Assembly: GCA_041906305.1 (NCBI GenBank)
Contig: JAYRJL010000002.1
Coordinates: 434,001-498,000, forward strand
Origin: SHVZ01 sp041906305
GTDB lineage: Bacteria > Pseudomonadota > Alphaproteobacteria > SHVZ01
DNA length: 64,000 bases
Direction of reading: 5' to 3'
This document shows positions 22,686 to 31,626 of the stretch, one piece after another; position 1 is the first letter of the stretch; every line of letters starts with the position of its first letter. The notes beneath the pieces were generated by a model. It was given only the letters and a program-made list of their open reading frames with translations. It had not been told where the DNA came from and searched no databases. The position numbers were made by a program, and so were the translations under genes.

Positions 22686-25100
22686 ATGAAATCGCACTAT
22701 CGAGTCGTGGTGATCGGCGGCGGCGTGGTCGGCTGTTCGGTCCTGTACCATCTGGCGAAACTGGGGTGGACTGACATTGCCCTGGTCGAGCGGAACGTCC
22801 TGACCTCAGGCTCGAGCTGGCATGCGGCGGGCATCTTCCATGCTCTCAACGCCGACCCGAACATCGCGGCACTCCAGGCCTACACGATCAAGCTGTTCAA
22901 GGAGATCCAGGCCGAGTCCGGCCAGAACGTCGGCCTCCACATGACCGGCGGAATCAACGTCGCCAGCGCGCCTGAGCGATGGGAGTGGCTGCAGGCAGCC
23001 TACCGGGTCTTCCAGACCATGGGCATCGACACCGCCCGCCTGGTGACCCGCGACGAGATCAAGGCGATGCACCCCCTGATGGACGTCAGCGACGTCCTGG
23101 GCGGCCTCTACGACATCAACGAAGGCCACGTCGACACCTACGGCACCACCTACGCCTATGCCGGCGCCGCCCGGAAGCGCGGGGCGACGATCATCGAGCA
23201 CGCACGCGTGCTGGAGCTGAAGCAGAAGCCCGACGGCTGGGACGTGGTCACCGAGAAGGGCACCATCGGGTGCGAGCACGTGGTCAACTGCGGCGGCCTC
23301 TGGGCCAAGCAGGTGGGGCTCATGGCCGGCCTCGATCTGCCGGTCACGCCGATGGAGCATCACTACCTCGTGACGGAAACCATCCCCGAGATCGCGGCGA
23401 TGTCGTCCGAGCTGCCGCTGATCGTCGACCTGGAGGGCTTCACCTACACCCGTCAGGAAGGGAAAGGCCTTCTGGTAGGCCTCTACGAGCGCGACTACAA
23501 GCACTGGCGCATGGAAGGCGCCCCCTGGGACTTCGGCATCGAGCTGAACCAGGAGGACATCGACCGGATCGCCCCCGAGCTCGAGATCGGCTTCAAGCGC
23601 TTCCCGGCCCTGCAGCAGGTCGGCATCAAGAAGTGGGTCAACGGGTCCTTCACCTTCACGCCGGACGGGAACCCGCTGGTCGGGCAGGCCCCCGGGGTGC
23701 GCAACTACTGGACAGCCTGCGGCGTGATGGCGGGGTTCCTCCAGGGCGGCGGCGTGGGCCTGAGCCTCGCCGAGATGATGGTCAACGGCGAGCCCTCGAC
23801 CGACATCTACGGCATGGACATCGCCCGCTATGGCAGCTGGGCCTCCAACCGCGAATACCTCAAGCAGACGACCGGCCAGTTCTACTCGCGCCGCTTCGTC
23901 ATGACCTACCCGAACGAGCAGCTCTGGGCCGGACGGCCGCTGAAGACGGCCCCCGCCTACGACGCCATGACCGAGAACGGCATGCGCTGGGGCGTGCTCT
24001 GGGGCCTCGAGATCCCGCTCTACGTGGCGCCTTCTAAGGACTTCGTGGAAAAGCCGACGCTCAAACGCTCGAACGCGCACGACATCGTCGGTGCCGAGTG
24101 CCGGAAGACGCGCGAGACGATCGGCCTTCTCGATACGTCCGCCTTCTCGCGCTACGAGGTGACCGGGCCGAAGGCCCAGGCGTGGCTGGACCGCATCATG
24201 GCATCCAAGCTGCCCGGCCCCGGCCGGTGCGCGCTGGCACCGATGCTGAGCCCTTCCGGTAAGCTTCGGGGCGACCTCACGGTATTCAACTGGGGCAACG
24301 GCAGCTTCTGGATCATGGGGTCGTACTACCTCCGCCAATGGCACATGCGGTGGTTCCAGGATCACATCGACGACGGCGTCTCGGTCCGTGACATCTCCGA
24401 TGACTGGGTCGGATTCTCGCTGTCGGGACCTCGGTCGCGCGAGCTGCTGGAAGCGGTGGTATCGAACGCCGACGTTTCCAACCAGGCATTCAAGTTCCTG
24501 GCCTGCCGCGAGCTCGACGTCGGGATGACCCGCGCCAAGGTCGGCCGCCTGTCGGTCAATGGCGAGCTCGGATACGAGATCAACGTGCCGGCATCCGAGC
24601 ACGTGACGCTCTATCGCACGCTCAAGAAGGCCGGCGCCGATTTCGGCATGGTCGAGATCGGCTTCAATGCGATGCTGAGCCTGCGGATCGAGAAATCGTT
24701 CGGGCTCTGGAACCGCGAGTTCACCCAGGTCTACACGCCGGGCGAGACAGGCTTCGGCCGCTGGATCGATTTCGGCAAGAAGGACTTCATCGGCCGGGAT
24801 GCGGCCATCAAGGAACGCGACGAAGGTCCCAGGCGGCAGCTGGTGACGCTGGAGGTCGCCGCCGTCGACGCCGACCCGTCGAGCTGGGAGCCTGTGTGGC
24901 GTGGCGACAAGATGGTGGGCTACATCACCTCGGGCGCCTATGGGCACACGATCGGCAAGAGCATCGGCATGGCACTGATCGACCGGGACCACGCGGCGGT
25001 CGGCACCGACCTCACGACGCATGTCGTCGGCATCGAGCGGAAGGCGAAGATCATCGCGCCTTCTCCCTACGATCCGACCGGTGCCCGGATGAGGATCTGA
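22686..25100 (+). CDS. FAD-dependent dehydrogenase fused to GcvT-like domain (dimethylglycine/sarcosine dehydrogenase type)
   Basis: An 804-residue two-part flavoprotein. N-terminal FAD domain with VVIGGGVVGCS (residues 8-18) and SGSSWHAAGI, where His46 corresponds to the covalent-flavin His of dimethylglycine dehydrogenase. The FAO-linker region covers ~380-440, and the GcvT tetrahydrofolate-binding domain runs from ~465 to the end (LDTSAFSRYEVTGP, GVSVRDISDDWVGFSLSGPRS, GELGYEINVP). The family oxidatively removes N-methyl groups and passes formaldehyde equivalents to THF. It is convergent with the MttB-like gene (6 bp between stops) and divergent from the UxuA-like gene. The exact amine is unknown. 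Confidence 0.87.
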   Translation: MKSHYRVVVIGGGVVGCSVLYHLAKLGWTDIALVERNVLTSGSSWHAAGIFHALNADPNIAALQAYTIKLFKEIQAESGQNVGLHMTGGINVASAPERWEWLQAAYRVFQTMGIDTARLVTRDEIKAMHPLMDVSDVLGGLYDINEGHVDTYGTTYAYAGAARKRGATIIEHARVLELKQKPDGWDVVTEKGTIGCEHVVNCGGLWAKQVGLMAGLDLPVTPMEHHYLVTETIPEIAAMSSELPLIVDLEGFTYTRQEGKGLLVGLYERDYKHWRMEGAPWDFGIELNQEDIDRIAPELEIGFKRFPALQQVGIKKWVNGSFTFTPDGNPLVGQAPGVRNYWTACGVMAGFLQGGGVGLSLAEMMVNGEPSTDIYGMDIARYGSWASNREYLKQTTGQFYSRRFVMTYPNEQLWAGRPLKTAPAYDAMTENGMRWGVLWGLEIPLYVAPSKDFVEKPTLKRSNAHDIVGAECRKTRETIGLLDTSAFSRYEVTGPKAQAWLDRIMASKLPGPGRCALAPMLSPSGKLRGDLTVFNWGNGSFWIMGSYYLRQWHMRWFQDHIDDGVSVRDISDDWVGFSLSGPRSRELLEAVVSNADVSNQAFKFLACRELDVGMTRAKVGRLSVNGELGYEINVPASEHVTLYRTLKKAGADFGMVEIGFNAMLSLRIEKSFGLWNREFTQVYTPGETGFGRWIDFGKKDFIGRDAAIKERDEGPRRQLVTLEVAAVDADPSSWEPVWRGDKMVGYITSGAYGHTIGKSIGMALIDRDHAAVGTDLTTHVVGIERKAKIIAPSPYDPTGARMRI

Positions 25101-25106
25101 CCTAGG

Positions 25107-26675
25107 TCAGTGCCACGCGTCGGGACGTGACTCCTTCGTCTTCGCCATGAAGGCGCGCAGGGCCTCGTCGATGCCGGGATCGAGCGGCGGCGGCTCATAG
25201 GTCTTCAGCATGGAACGCCACTTCTCGTTGGCGCGGCGCATCACGTCCTTAGATCCAGCGTCCCGCCACTGCTCGAAAGAGTTGTTGTCGGCGATCGCCG
25301 AGTCCCAGAACGCGGTCTCGTAGTTCTGCAGCGTGTGCGCGCAGCCGAAGAAATGCTTACCCGGCCCGACCTCGCGAAAGGCATCCAGCGCCAAACCATT
25401 GTCGTCGACCGGGATGCCAGCGAGATACGTGTGCAGCGCGCTGCAGAAGTCGGCATCGAGGATGAACTTCTCGTAGCCCATGGCCAGCCCACCTTCGAGC
25501 CAGCCAGCCGAGTGCAGGATGAAATGGGCGCCGCATTGGACCGCCGCCTGCATGGAGACGGCGCTTTCCAGCATCGCCTGGCCATCCGGGATCTTCGAGG
25601 TCGTGAAGGCGCCCGAGCAACGGAGGGGAACGCCAAGGCGACGCGTCAGCTGGCCGATGACGAGTGACCCCAATGCCGGCTCCGGCGTGCCGAAGGTCGG
25701 GGAACCAGAGCGCAGCGCCGTGGAGCTAAGAAAGTTCCCCAGGATCACCGGCGAGCCCGGCCGCTCGAGCTGGCACAGCGCGACGCCGACCATGGCCTCC
25801 GCCATCGACTGGGCGATGGCGCCCGCCGTCGTCACCGGCCCCATGGCGCCGCCGAGGATGAAGGGCACCACGACCGTGCACTGGTTGGCGCGCGCATAGG
25901 CCCTGGCCGCCTTGCTCATCGCCGCGTCGTAGACCAGCGGCGAGTTCACGTTGATATTGCCCATGATCACGCAGTTGCGGTCGACGAAGTCGGCGCCGAA
26001 GACTAGGCGCGCCATCTCGATCGACTCCTCGGCGCGCTCCTCGGCCGTCACCGATCCCATGAAGGCCTTGTCGGACCAGCGGACATGCGAATAGACCATG
26101 TCGAGGTGGCGCTTGTTCACCGGGAGGTCCACCGGCTCGCAGACCGTGCCGCCGGAGTGATGCATCCAGGGCGAGGCGTAGGCGAGCTTGACGAAGTTCT
26201 GGAAGTGCTCGAGCGAGCCGTAGCGCCGGCCTTCGTCGATGTCGTAGACGAAGGGTGAGCCGTAGGCCGGCGAAAAGACGACGTTGTCGGCACCGACGAG
26301 GACTGAGCGCGCCGGATTGCGCGCATGGTGAACGAAGCTCTTCGGCGTCGAGCGCAGGACGATCTCGCGCACCAGGCCCTTGGGGAACCGCACGCGCTCG
26401 CCCTGCACGTCCGCGCCGGCGTCGCGCCAGAGCTTGAGGCTCGGCGGATCGCCGCGGAACTCCATCCCGATCTCCTGCAGCAGCGTATCGATCGCCGCCT
26501 CGATCCGGACGAGCCCCTCCTCTCCCATCAGGTCGTAGGTCGGGATCGCGCGCTTGATGCCAGGGATGACGGCAGGCGCACCAGCCGCGCTCGCACGCTG
26601 GGTCTGCCGCGCCTGGCGCCCCCCCCTGCTGCGGCCGGCCGCGCGGCCGCTCGCCGGTGCATCGGTCTCTGACAT
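25107..26675 (-). CDS. MttB-like trimethylamine/glycine-betaine methyltransferase family protein (non-pyrrolysine)
   Basis: A 522-residue barrel protein of the MttB superfamily. It starts with a low-complexity basic Arg/Gly stretch (residues ~9-28), then the family core (YDLMGEEGLVRIEAAIDTLLQEIG, SPAYGSPFVYD, GNINVNSPLVYD, GSPTFGTPEPA). There is no in-frame TAG, so it belongs to the non-pyrrolysine members, some of which demethylate glycine betaine or other quaternary amines using a corrinoid protein. No corrinoid partner is visible in the window. It is the last gene of the minus-strand operon from 30704 and is convergent with the DMGDH-like gene, a pairing that suggests methylated-amine metabolism. 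Confidence 0.83.
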   Translation of the reverse strand: MSETDAPASGRAAGRSRGGRQARQTQRASAAGAPAVIPGIKRAIPTYDLMGEEGLVRIEAAIDTLLQEIGMEFRGDPPSLKLWRDAGADVQGERVRFPKGLVREIVLRSTPKSFVHHARNPARSVLVGADNVVFSPAYGSPFVYDIDEGRRYGSLEHFQNFVKLAYASPWMHHSGGTVCEPVDLPVNKRHLDMVYSHVRWSDKAFMGSVTAEERAEESIEMARLVFGADFVDRNCVIMGNINVNSPLVYDAAMSKAARAYARANQCTVVVPFILGGAMGPVTTAGAIAQSMAEAMVGVALCQLERPGSPVILGNFLSSTALRSGSPTFGTPEPALGSLVIGQLTRRLGVPLRCSGAFTTSKIPDGQAMLESAVSMQAAVQCGAHFILHSAGWLEGGLAMGYEKFILDADFCSALHTYLAGIPVDDNGLALDAFREVGPGKHFFGCAHTLQNYETAFWDSAIADNNSFEQWRDAGSKDVMRRANEKWRSMLKTYEPPPLDPGIDEALRAFMAKTKESRPDAWH

Positions 26676-26727
26676 TCGGCCCTCCCGGGCCGGAGCATGC
26701 CCGATACGGCTGGCGATGTCCCGACGA

Positions 26728-28044
26728 TCAGTCGAACAGCGAGCGCCGGACCTGGACGAACTCCTCGACCGCCGCCACCAGCGTGTCGAAATCGGCGTCG
26801 GTCAACGGGAGGCAGAGCGCCAGCATGCCGCGCTTCGGCATGACGTGAACGCCCTTCTCCAGCAAATCGAAGAAGAACAGCTCGCGCAGCTTGGCGTTGC
26901 CCTTGGCGGCGTCCTGCGGCGTGCGGATGTCGCCGCGCTGCATATGAACCGCCAGCATCGAGCCGATGCCGAGGAACTGCATGCCGACGCCGGCCTTGTC
27001 GCAGACCGCGTTCAGCCGCTTTCGGAGCCCGTCGCCGCGCGCGTTGAGCGTCGTCGCCGCCTCCTTGGTGTAGATCTTGCCGAGGCCGGCGATGCCGCAG
27101 GCGAGCGTCATAACGTTGTTGTTGTAGGTGCCCGAATGCGGCAGCGCTTCAGCCTTGCGCGGATCGAAGAGGTCGAGGAACTCGGCCTTGCCGCCGAAGG
27201 CCCCGGCCGGCAGGCCGCCGCCGATGTACTTGCCGAGCGAGGTCAGGTCCGGGATCACGCCGGTATGCTTCTGCAGGCCGCCAGAAGAGCAGCGCGAGGT
27301 CATGACCTCGTCCATGATCATGACGATGCCATGCCTGGTCGTCTCCTCGCGCAGCATCTTCAGGAACTCAGGGGTCGCCGGGATGCAGCCGCCGCCGCCG
27401 AGCATCGGCTCGAAGATCACCGCGGCAATCCGGCTGGCGTTCTTCGCCATCAGCGCGCGCGTGCCTTCGACGTCGTTGTAGGTGCCGACCACCGTCTCGA
27501 ACGGCACGTTCAGCGGATTGGTCGCCGCGGTGAAAGTGAGGAAGCCGCCGTGATAGCAGCCGTTGAAGCCCATCACCGCCGGACGACCGGTCGCGACGCG
27601 CGCGACCTGGACGTTGAACATGTTGGCTTCGGTACCGGAGTTGACGAAGCGGAGCCGCTCGATCGACGGAAAGCGGTCGATGATGATCTCGGCGAGTTCG
27701 CTCTCGAGTGCCGTGTGGCCGCCGAGGTTCCAGCCGAGCGCCATGCGCCTCTCGATCGCGTCCTTGATGCCAGGATGGCTGTGGCCGTAGATGCCGGCGG
27801 TCGCCTCCGAGATGAAATCGACATAGCTGTGGCCGTCGGCGTCGAAGAGCCGCGCTCCCTCGCCCCTCTCCCAGGCGATCGGGAACGGATCGAAGAAGAT
27901 CCCGGTCCGGGTGTTGCCGCCGGGAAGGCTCTTCAGTGCCTTGCTATGCACCGACCGGCTCTTCGGGTTGGCCTTGGCGTAGTTGGCCTTCGCCTCTTCC
28001 AGCGCCTCGGCGACATCCGTGTTGATCGAGCGGGCGGCAGTCAT
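26728..28044 (-). CDS. Class III PLP-dependent aminotransferase (glutamate-1-semialdehyde aminomutase-like)
   Basis: A 438-residue fold-type I PLP enzyme. Visible: NSGTEANMFNVQVAR (phosphate binding, ~135-149), FNGCYHGG, MDEVMTSR with PLP-ring Asp245, and SLGKYIGGG with Schiff-base Lys272. It resembles glutamate-1-semialdehyde aminomutases, but in a catabolic operon it is more likely a beta- or omega-amino acid aminotransferase. GGAG lies 6 nt before ATG 28044. It sits between the phosphotriesterase-like and MttB-like genes (45 and 52 nt spacers). Confidence 0.85.
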   Translation of the reverse strand: MTAARSINTDVAEALEEAKANYAKANPKSRSVHSKALKSLPGGNTRTGIFFDPFPIAWERGEGARLFDADGHSYVDFISEATAGIYGHSHPGIKDAIERRMALGWNLGGHTALESELAEIIIDRFPSIERLRFVNSGTEANMFNVQVARVATGRPAVMGFNGCYHGGFLTFTAATNPLNVPFETVVGTYNDVEGTRALMAKNASRIAAVIFEPMLGGGGCIPATPEFLKMLREETTRHGIVMIMDEVMTSRCSSGGLQKHTGVIPDLTSLGKYIGGGLPAGAFGGKAEFLDLFDPRKAEALPHSGTYNNNVMTLACGIAGLGKIYTKEAATTLNARGDGLRKRLNAVCDKAGVGMQFLGIGSMLAVHMQRGDIRTPQDAAKGNAKLRELFFFDLLEKGVHVMPKRGMLALCLPLTDADFDTLVAAVEEFVQVRRSLFD

Positions 28045-28089
28045 TGGAAACTCCGTTCGGGAAGCGTTTCGGCGCAGAAGCAGGCGAGA

Positions 28090-29139
28090 TTAAACGAATG
28101 TCAAATAACGGCGAGGATTATCGACGAGGATAGCCTCGATCTCCTCCTCGCTGTAGCCGCGGTCCTGCATCAGCGGGATCACGTTCACAAATATGTGGCC
28201 GTAGCCATGCCCGCCGAACGCGGTCAGCCGCGTGCGCGAGCAGATGTCGTGCGAGATCAGGACCTGGTTCAGGTGACCGGCGTCGATCAATGCTCGGATC
28301 AGTTGGAGGCGGCGGCCGTCATTCGGCCGGTCGATCTTCTTGTTGAGCGTGTAGAGCGTCTGCTCGGTACCGAACAGGTCGAACTCGATGCCGACGCCGG
28401 TCTCGGCCAGCGCGAGCAGCCGGCCTTCGTCGAAGATCGTGCGGTCGATATGGCTGATGATGGTCCGGGACATGTCGGCGCCCCAGCTCTTGACCGTCTT
28501 CGCGATCTCGAGCGGCAGGTCCTCATCGCGACCCGGATGTATGTTCAGCGTGGCGCCGGTCGCCTGCTGCGCCATGACGGCGCCCCGCATGACGCGCTTC
28601 TCGTGATCGGTCCAGGGCGTCTGGCACCCGATCTCGCCGATGATGCCCGCCTTGACGCCAGTTCCCCATGCACCCTCGAAGATCTGGCCCGTGATCTCCT
28701 TGGCGAAGTCTTCCGGCTTCCGCCGGCGCAGCTCGTCGGTCTGGTATTCGTCGACGTAGTAGCCACAGCCCATGACGACGTTTACGCCCGTCGCGAGCGA
28801 GATGTCTTGAAGGCCCTTGGGGTCCGGCTTGAAGCCGCCGCAGGTAAGCTCTACCAGCGAACTGCCGCCGACCTCCTTCATGTTGCCCATCTCGACGATG
28901 GCGATGTCCTTCAGGTCCATCACGTACTGCATCTTGTGCGGGATGCGGCCGTAGTCGATCGCGAAGCGGTTCGCGAGCGTGATCTCGGGGTCCGGCTCGT
29001 TCGACTTCAGCATGGTCGGGGTGCGCAGGTCGCAGAGCAGGTGCTCGTGCATCAGCGTCTTGCCGAGCTTGGCTGGGTCGAGCAGGCCGTTGACGGTCTG
29101 CACCTTGCCGCGAAGGGCCTCTCGCGTGATGGCGGTCAT
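28090..29139 (-). CDS. Phosphotriesterase-family metal hydrolase (Php-like)
   Basis: A 349-residue amidohydrolase-superfamily barrel. HEH (His31, His33) opens the binuclear site; IIGEIGCQ gives Glu169 as bridging ligand, as in E. coli Php, instead of the carboxylated Lys of classic phosphotriesterase. LNIHPGR, IISHIDR and LISHDICSR complete the set. Natural members are mostly lactonases or esterases. Its ATG overlaps the upstream binding-protein stop as ATGA, so ligand capture and hydrolysis are tightly co-expressed. Confidence 0.84.
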   Translation of the reverse strand: MTAITREALRGKVQTVNGLLDPAKLGKTLMHEHLLCDLRTPTMLKSNEPDPEITLANRFAIDYGRIPHKMQYVMDLKDIAIVEMGNMKEVGGSSLVELTCGGFKPDPKGLQDISLATGVNVVMGCGYYVDEYQTDELRRRKPEDFAKEITGQIFEGAWGTGVKAGIIGEIGCQTPWTDHEKRVMRGAVMAQQATGATLNIHPGRDEDLPLEIAKTVKSWGADMSRTIISHIDRTIFDEGRLLALAETGVGIEFDLFGTEQTLYTLNKKIDRPNDGRRLQLIRALIDAGHLNQVLISHDICSRTRLTAFGGHGYGHIFVNVIPLMQDRGYSEEEIEAILVDNPRRYLTFV

Positions 29140-30704
29140 TTCTTCTCCACGTTCCAGACCGACAGCTGCAGCGTCTCGGGCACGCCGGTGACGGTGTTGC
29201 GCCAGGCGACCGGCCGCCGGAACTGGCCGGTCGAGAGATACGGTACCTGATCGTAGTAGCGGCGCTGGAGGGCCTCGGCGATCTTTTTCTGCTGATCGCG
29301 GTCCGTCGTGGTCAGGAACTCGCCGCGCAGCTTCTCGACCTCGGCATCGGTGTACCAGCCCGGCCAGACCGCATCGCCGGCGAGCGGGATGTTGGTGCCG
29401 GGATTGCCGATGATGAAGCCGGTCCAGAAGGTGGGGAAGATGTTCCAGCCAGGCGAACCCTGCCCCGGCTGGGCCTTGTTGCCGCGGCGTGACGTCATCG
29501 TCGACCAGTCCATCGACTGGAGATCGACGTTGAAGCCGACGGCCTTCAGCTGGGAGGCTGCGACGATCGAGATGTTATGGACGAGGTTCTGGTCGGTCGG
29601 GTCCATCAGCACGACCGGCTCCCCCTTGTAGCCGGCCTCGGCCAGCAGCTTCTTCGCCGCCGCGATGTCCGGCTTGGCGAAAGCCTGGGTCGCGACGTCG
29701 CTCTCGAACGGACCGCCGCACATGAAGACCGCGAGACATGGCTTCTGCAAGTCGGGCTGGCCGACCATCGCGTCCAGCAGCGCCGTCTGGTCGATCGCAT
29801 GCAGCGCCGCGCGGCGGATTCGGGCGTCGTTGAACGGCGGATAGAGATGGTTGAAGCGCAGCATCCCGATCGTGCCGAAGGGATCCAGGATCTTCAGCGT
29901 GACGTTCTGATCCTTCTTCATCGTCGGGATCAGGTCGGTCGCCGGCTGCTCCAGGATGTCGACCTCGCCCTTCAGCAGCGACTGCACCGCGATCGTCGAG
30001 TCCGGGATGTAGAGCCACTCGACCCGGTCGACCTTCGGCGCCTTGGCGCCGGCATAGGCATTGCTGGGCTCGGCGCGCGGCACATACGCGGCGTTCTTCT
30101 TGTAGACGACCTTGTGGCCGGGCTCCCACTCCTTCGCCTCGAAGGTGAAGGGCCCGGAGCCGATCGCCTCCTTGACCGGATCGTCGATGTGCAGTTTCGC
30201 GTCCTTCTCGCGCATCATGAACGCGGGCAGGAACGGGTTGCCGAGCGCGGAGAGGACGATGCCGACCTTCTCCTTGAGCACGATCTCGAAGGACATGTCG
30301 TCCTTGGCCGCGACGCGCCCCACGTACTTCATCAGCGTCTTGCCGTCGCCTGACTTGGCGGCCCAGCGCTCGATGGAGGGGATGATGTCCTTGGTCGTGA
30401 CGGCGCCGCCGTCATGCCATTTGAGGCCTGGCCGCAGCTTGAAAGTATAGGTGAGCCCGTCCGGACTGACCGTCCAGCTCTCCGCCATCTGCGGCTTCCA
30501 GTCGAGCGTGCGGTCGGCACCGACCAGCACGTCGTAGACCATGTAGCCGTGAAGCTGAGTGATCGTCGCCGTGTTGAGATTCGGGTCGAGGTTCTTGAGA
30601 TCAGCCTGCGGCACGACCTTCAGGACCGTCTCTGCCTCCGCCGGAAGGCCGATGGCCGCCAAGCCCGCGAAACCGACAATCGCCGCGACGGACAAGGTCT
30701 TCAT
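29136..30704 (-). CDS. Solitary ABC substrate-binding protein (SBP_bac_5), first gene of the GntR-linked operon
   Basis: A 522-residue periplasmic binding protein with a Sec signal (VAAIVGFAGLAAIGLPAEAE). Family pattern: TYTFKLRPGLKWHDG, GSGPFTFEAKEWEPG, NDARIRRAALHAIDQ. No permeases or ATPases follow; instead the operon continues with the phosphotriesterase-like, aminotransferase and MttB-like genes. It shares a subfamily signature (HGYMVYD and a WN-x-EKK ending) with 18726-20312. GGGAGAG precedes ATG 30704. A promoter with an overlapping palindrome lies just upstream. Confidence 0.87.
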   Translation of the reverse strand: MKTLSVAAIVGFAGLAAIGLPAEAETVLKVVPQADLKNLDPNLNTATITQLHGYMVYDVLVGADRTLDWKPQMAESWTVSPDGLTYTFKLRPGLKWHDGGAVTTKDIIPSIERWAAKSGDGKTLMKYVGRVAAKDDMSFEIVLKEKVGIVLSALGNPFLPAFMMREKDAKLHIDDPVKEAIGSGPFTFEAKEWEPGHKVVYKKNAAYVPRAEPSNAYAGAKAPKVDRVEWLYIPDSTIAVQSLLKGEVDILEQPATDLIPTMKKDQNVTLKILDPFGTIGMLRFNHLYPPFNDARIRRAALHAIDQTALLDAMVGQPDLQKPCLAVFMCGGPFESDVATQAFAKPDIAAAKKLLAEAGYKGEPVVLMDPTDQNLVHNISIVAASQLKAVGFNVDLQSMDWSTMTSRRGNKAQPGQGSPGWNIFPTFWTGFIIGNPGTNIPLAGDAVWPGWYTDAEVEKLRGEFLTTTDRDQQKKIAEALQRRYYDQVPYLSTGQFRRPVAWRNTVTGVPETLQLSVWNVEKK

Positions 30705-30732
30705 GACGCTCTCCCGCTCGTTCGGATGACAT

Positions 30733-30756
30733 ATCGATCTTTGCGCAAAGATAGAT
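30733..30756. promoter_or_regulatory. 24-bp palindromic operator, probable GntR-regulator site
   Basis: A perfect 16-bp palindrome ATCTTTGCGCAAAGAT (30737-30752), extended to 24 bp by ATC/GAT outer arms with one mismatched pair. It sits between the divergent binding-protein operon and the GntR gene and covers the -10 of the minus-strand promoter. Symmetry and location fit a dimeric repressor; binding by the adjacent GntR protein is inferred. Confidence 0.65.
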
Positions 30757-30777
30757 GCTTAATCCGGACCTGGGCAA
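30748..30777 (-). promoter_or_regulatory. Sigma-70-like promoter of the binding-protein/PTE/aminotransferase/MttB operon
   Basis: On the minus strand, TTGCCC (30777-30772), an 18-nt spacer and TATCTT (30753-30748). The start codon is 43 nt downstream of the -10. The -10 is inside the palindrome, which would give repression by occlusion. Confidence 0.5.
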
Positions 30778-30869
30778 CTGATAGGATCGGGCACGAAACG
30801 CCAGACGCGCCCGGGACGCTTTGAGGTAGTGGAACACGGCATCGACACGCTTGCGTCGGCGTATCTCGC

Positions 30870-31598
30870 ATGACGACCGCTACCCGCCGTCCCTCATTTG
30901 CACCGGTCGAACGCGACACGATGCAGGAGCGGGTCTATGTCGAGCTGCGCCAGGCACTTGTGCGCGGCCATTTCGCGCCGGGCGAAGTCCTTATCGTCCG
31001 CGCGCTTTCCGACCAGTTCGGCACCAGCCACATGCCGGTGCGCGACGCGTTGAGCCGGCTTGCCGCAGAGCAGGCCCTCGAAGTGCTGCCGAGCCGCTCG
31101 GTCGCGGTGCCGGTGCTCTCGCGCGAGCGTTGCGCCGACATCCAGGAAACGCGCGAGATGCTCGAGGGCCGCGCCGGCGCGATCGCCGCGACAAGGATCA
31201 CGCCGCGCGAAATCGAAGAGATGCATGCGCTCGATCGAAGGATGCACGGCTTCCTCGCCAAACGCGACGTCGAGCGCTACGTCACCACAAACTGGCAGTT
31301 CCACTTCATGCTCTATGCCGCGGCCGACCGCCCGGTGATGCTGCGGATGATCGAAAGCCTCTGGCTGCAGATCGGCCCGTCGCTCCGCGGCTGCATTGAC
31401 GACATCGCCAACCGGCCGGAGATCGACCAGCAGATCACCGCTGACCATCACGCCGACATGCTGGCTGCCCTAGACCGGCGCGACGCGGAAGGCGTGCGCG
31501 CCGCCGTCGAAGGCGACCTTCGCGGCCTTACCGACTATCTTCTGCAGTCGCTTCCGGAAACGCCGTCGACAATCCGTCCACTCCGCCAGCCCAGCTGA
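30870..31598 (+). CDS. GntR-family transcriptional regulator (FadR/FCD subfamily)
   Basis: A 242-residue regulator. Winged-helix DNA-binding domain at residues ~18-85 (LRQALVRGHFAPGEVLIVRA, SHMPVRDALSRLAAE), then an all-helical FCD effector domain (ETREMLEGRAGAIAA, NWQFHFMLYAA, ADHHADMLAAL) whose Asp/His residues usually hold a metal near a carboxylate effector. It is divergent from the binding-protein operon with a clear palindrome between them. The BKACE gene starts 28 nt downstream and is probably co-transcribed, so the regulator may control both arms of one pathway. Confidence 0.87.
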   Translation: MTTATRRPSFAPVERDTMQERVYVELRQALVRGHFAPGEVLIVRALSDQFGTSHMPVRDALSRLAAEQALEVLPSRSVAVPVLSRERCADIQETREMLEGRAGAIAATRITPREIEEMHALDRRMHGFLAKRDVERYVTTNWQFHFMLYAAADRPVMLRMIESLWLQIGPSLRGCIDDIANRPEIDQQITADHHADMLAALDRRDAEGVRAAVEGDLRGLTDYLLQSLPETPSTIRPLRQPS

Positions 31599-31626
31599 CA
31601 ACGAACAGAACCCTCGGGGGAACACC

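Noticed and set aside
25097..25110. Perfect 14-bp palindrome CTGACCTAGGTCAG between convergent stops
   Set aside because: It has no loop, so it cannot form a terminator hairpin, and part of its symmetry comes from the two TGA stops facing each other. No nearby second copy was seen.
25107..26675. Pyrrolysine-containing trimethylamine methyltransferase
   Set aside because: No in-frame TAG is present; the frame is uninterrupted to its TGA stop, so it is a non-pyrrolysine family member.
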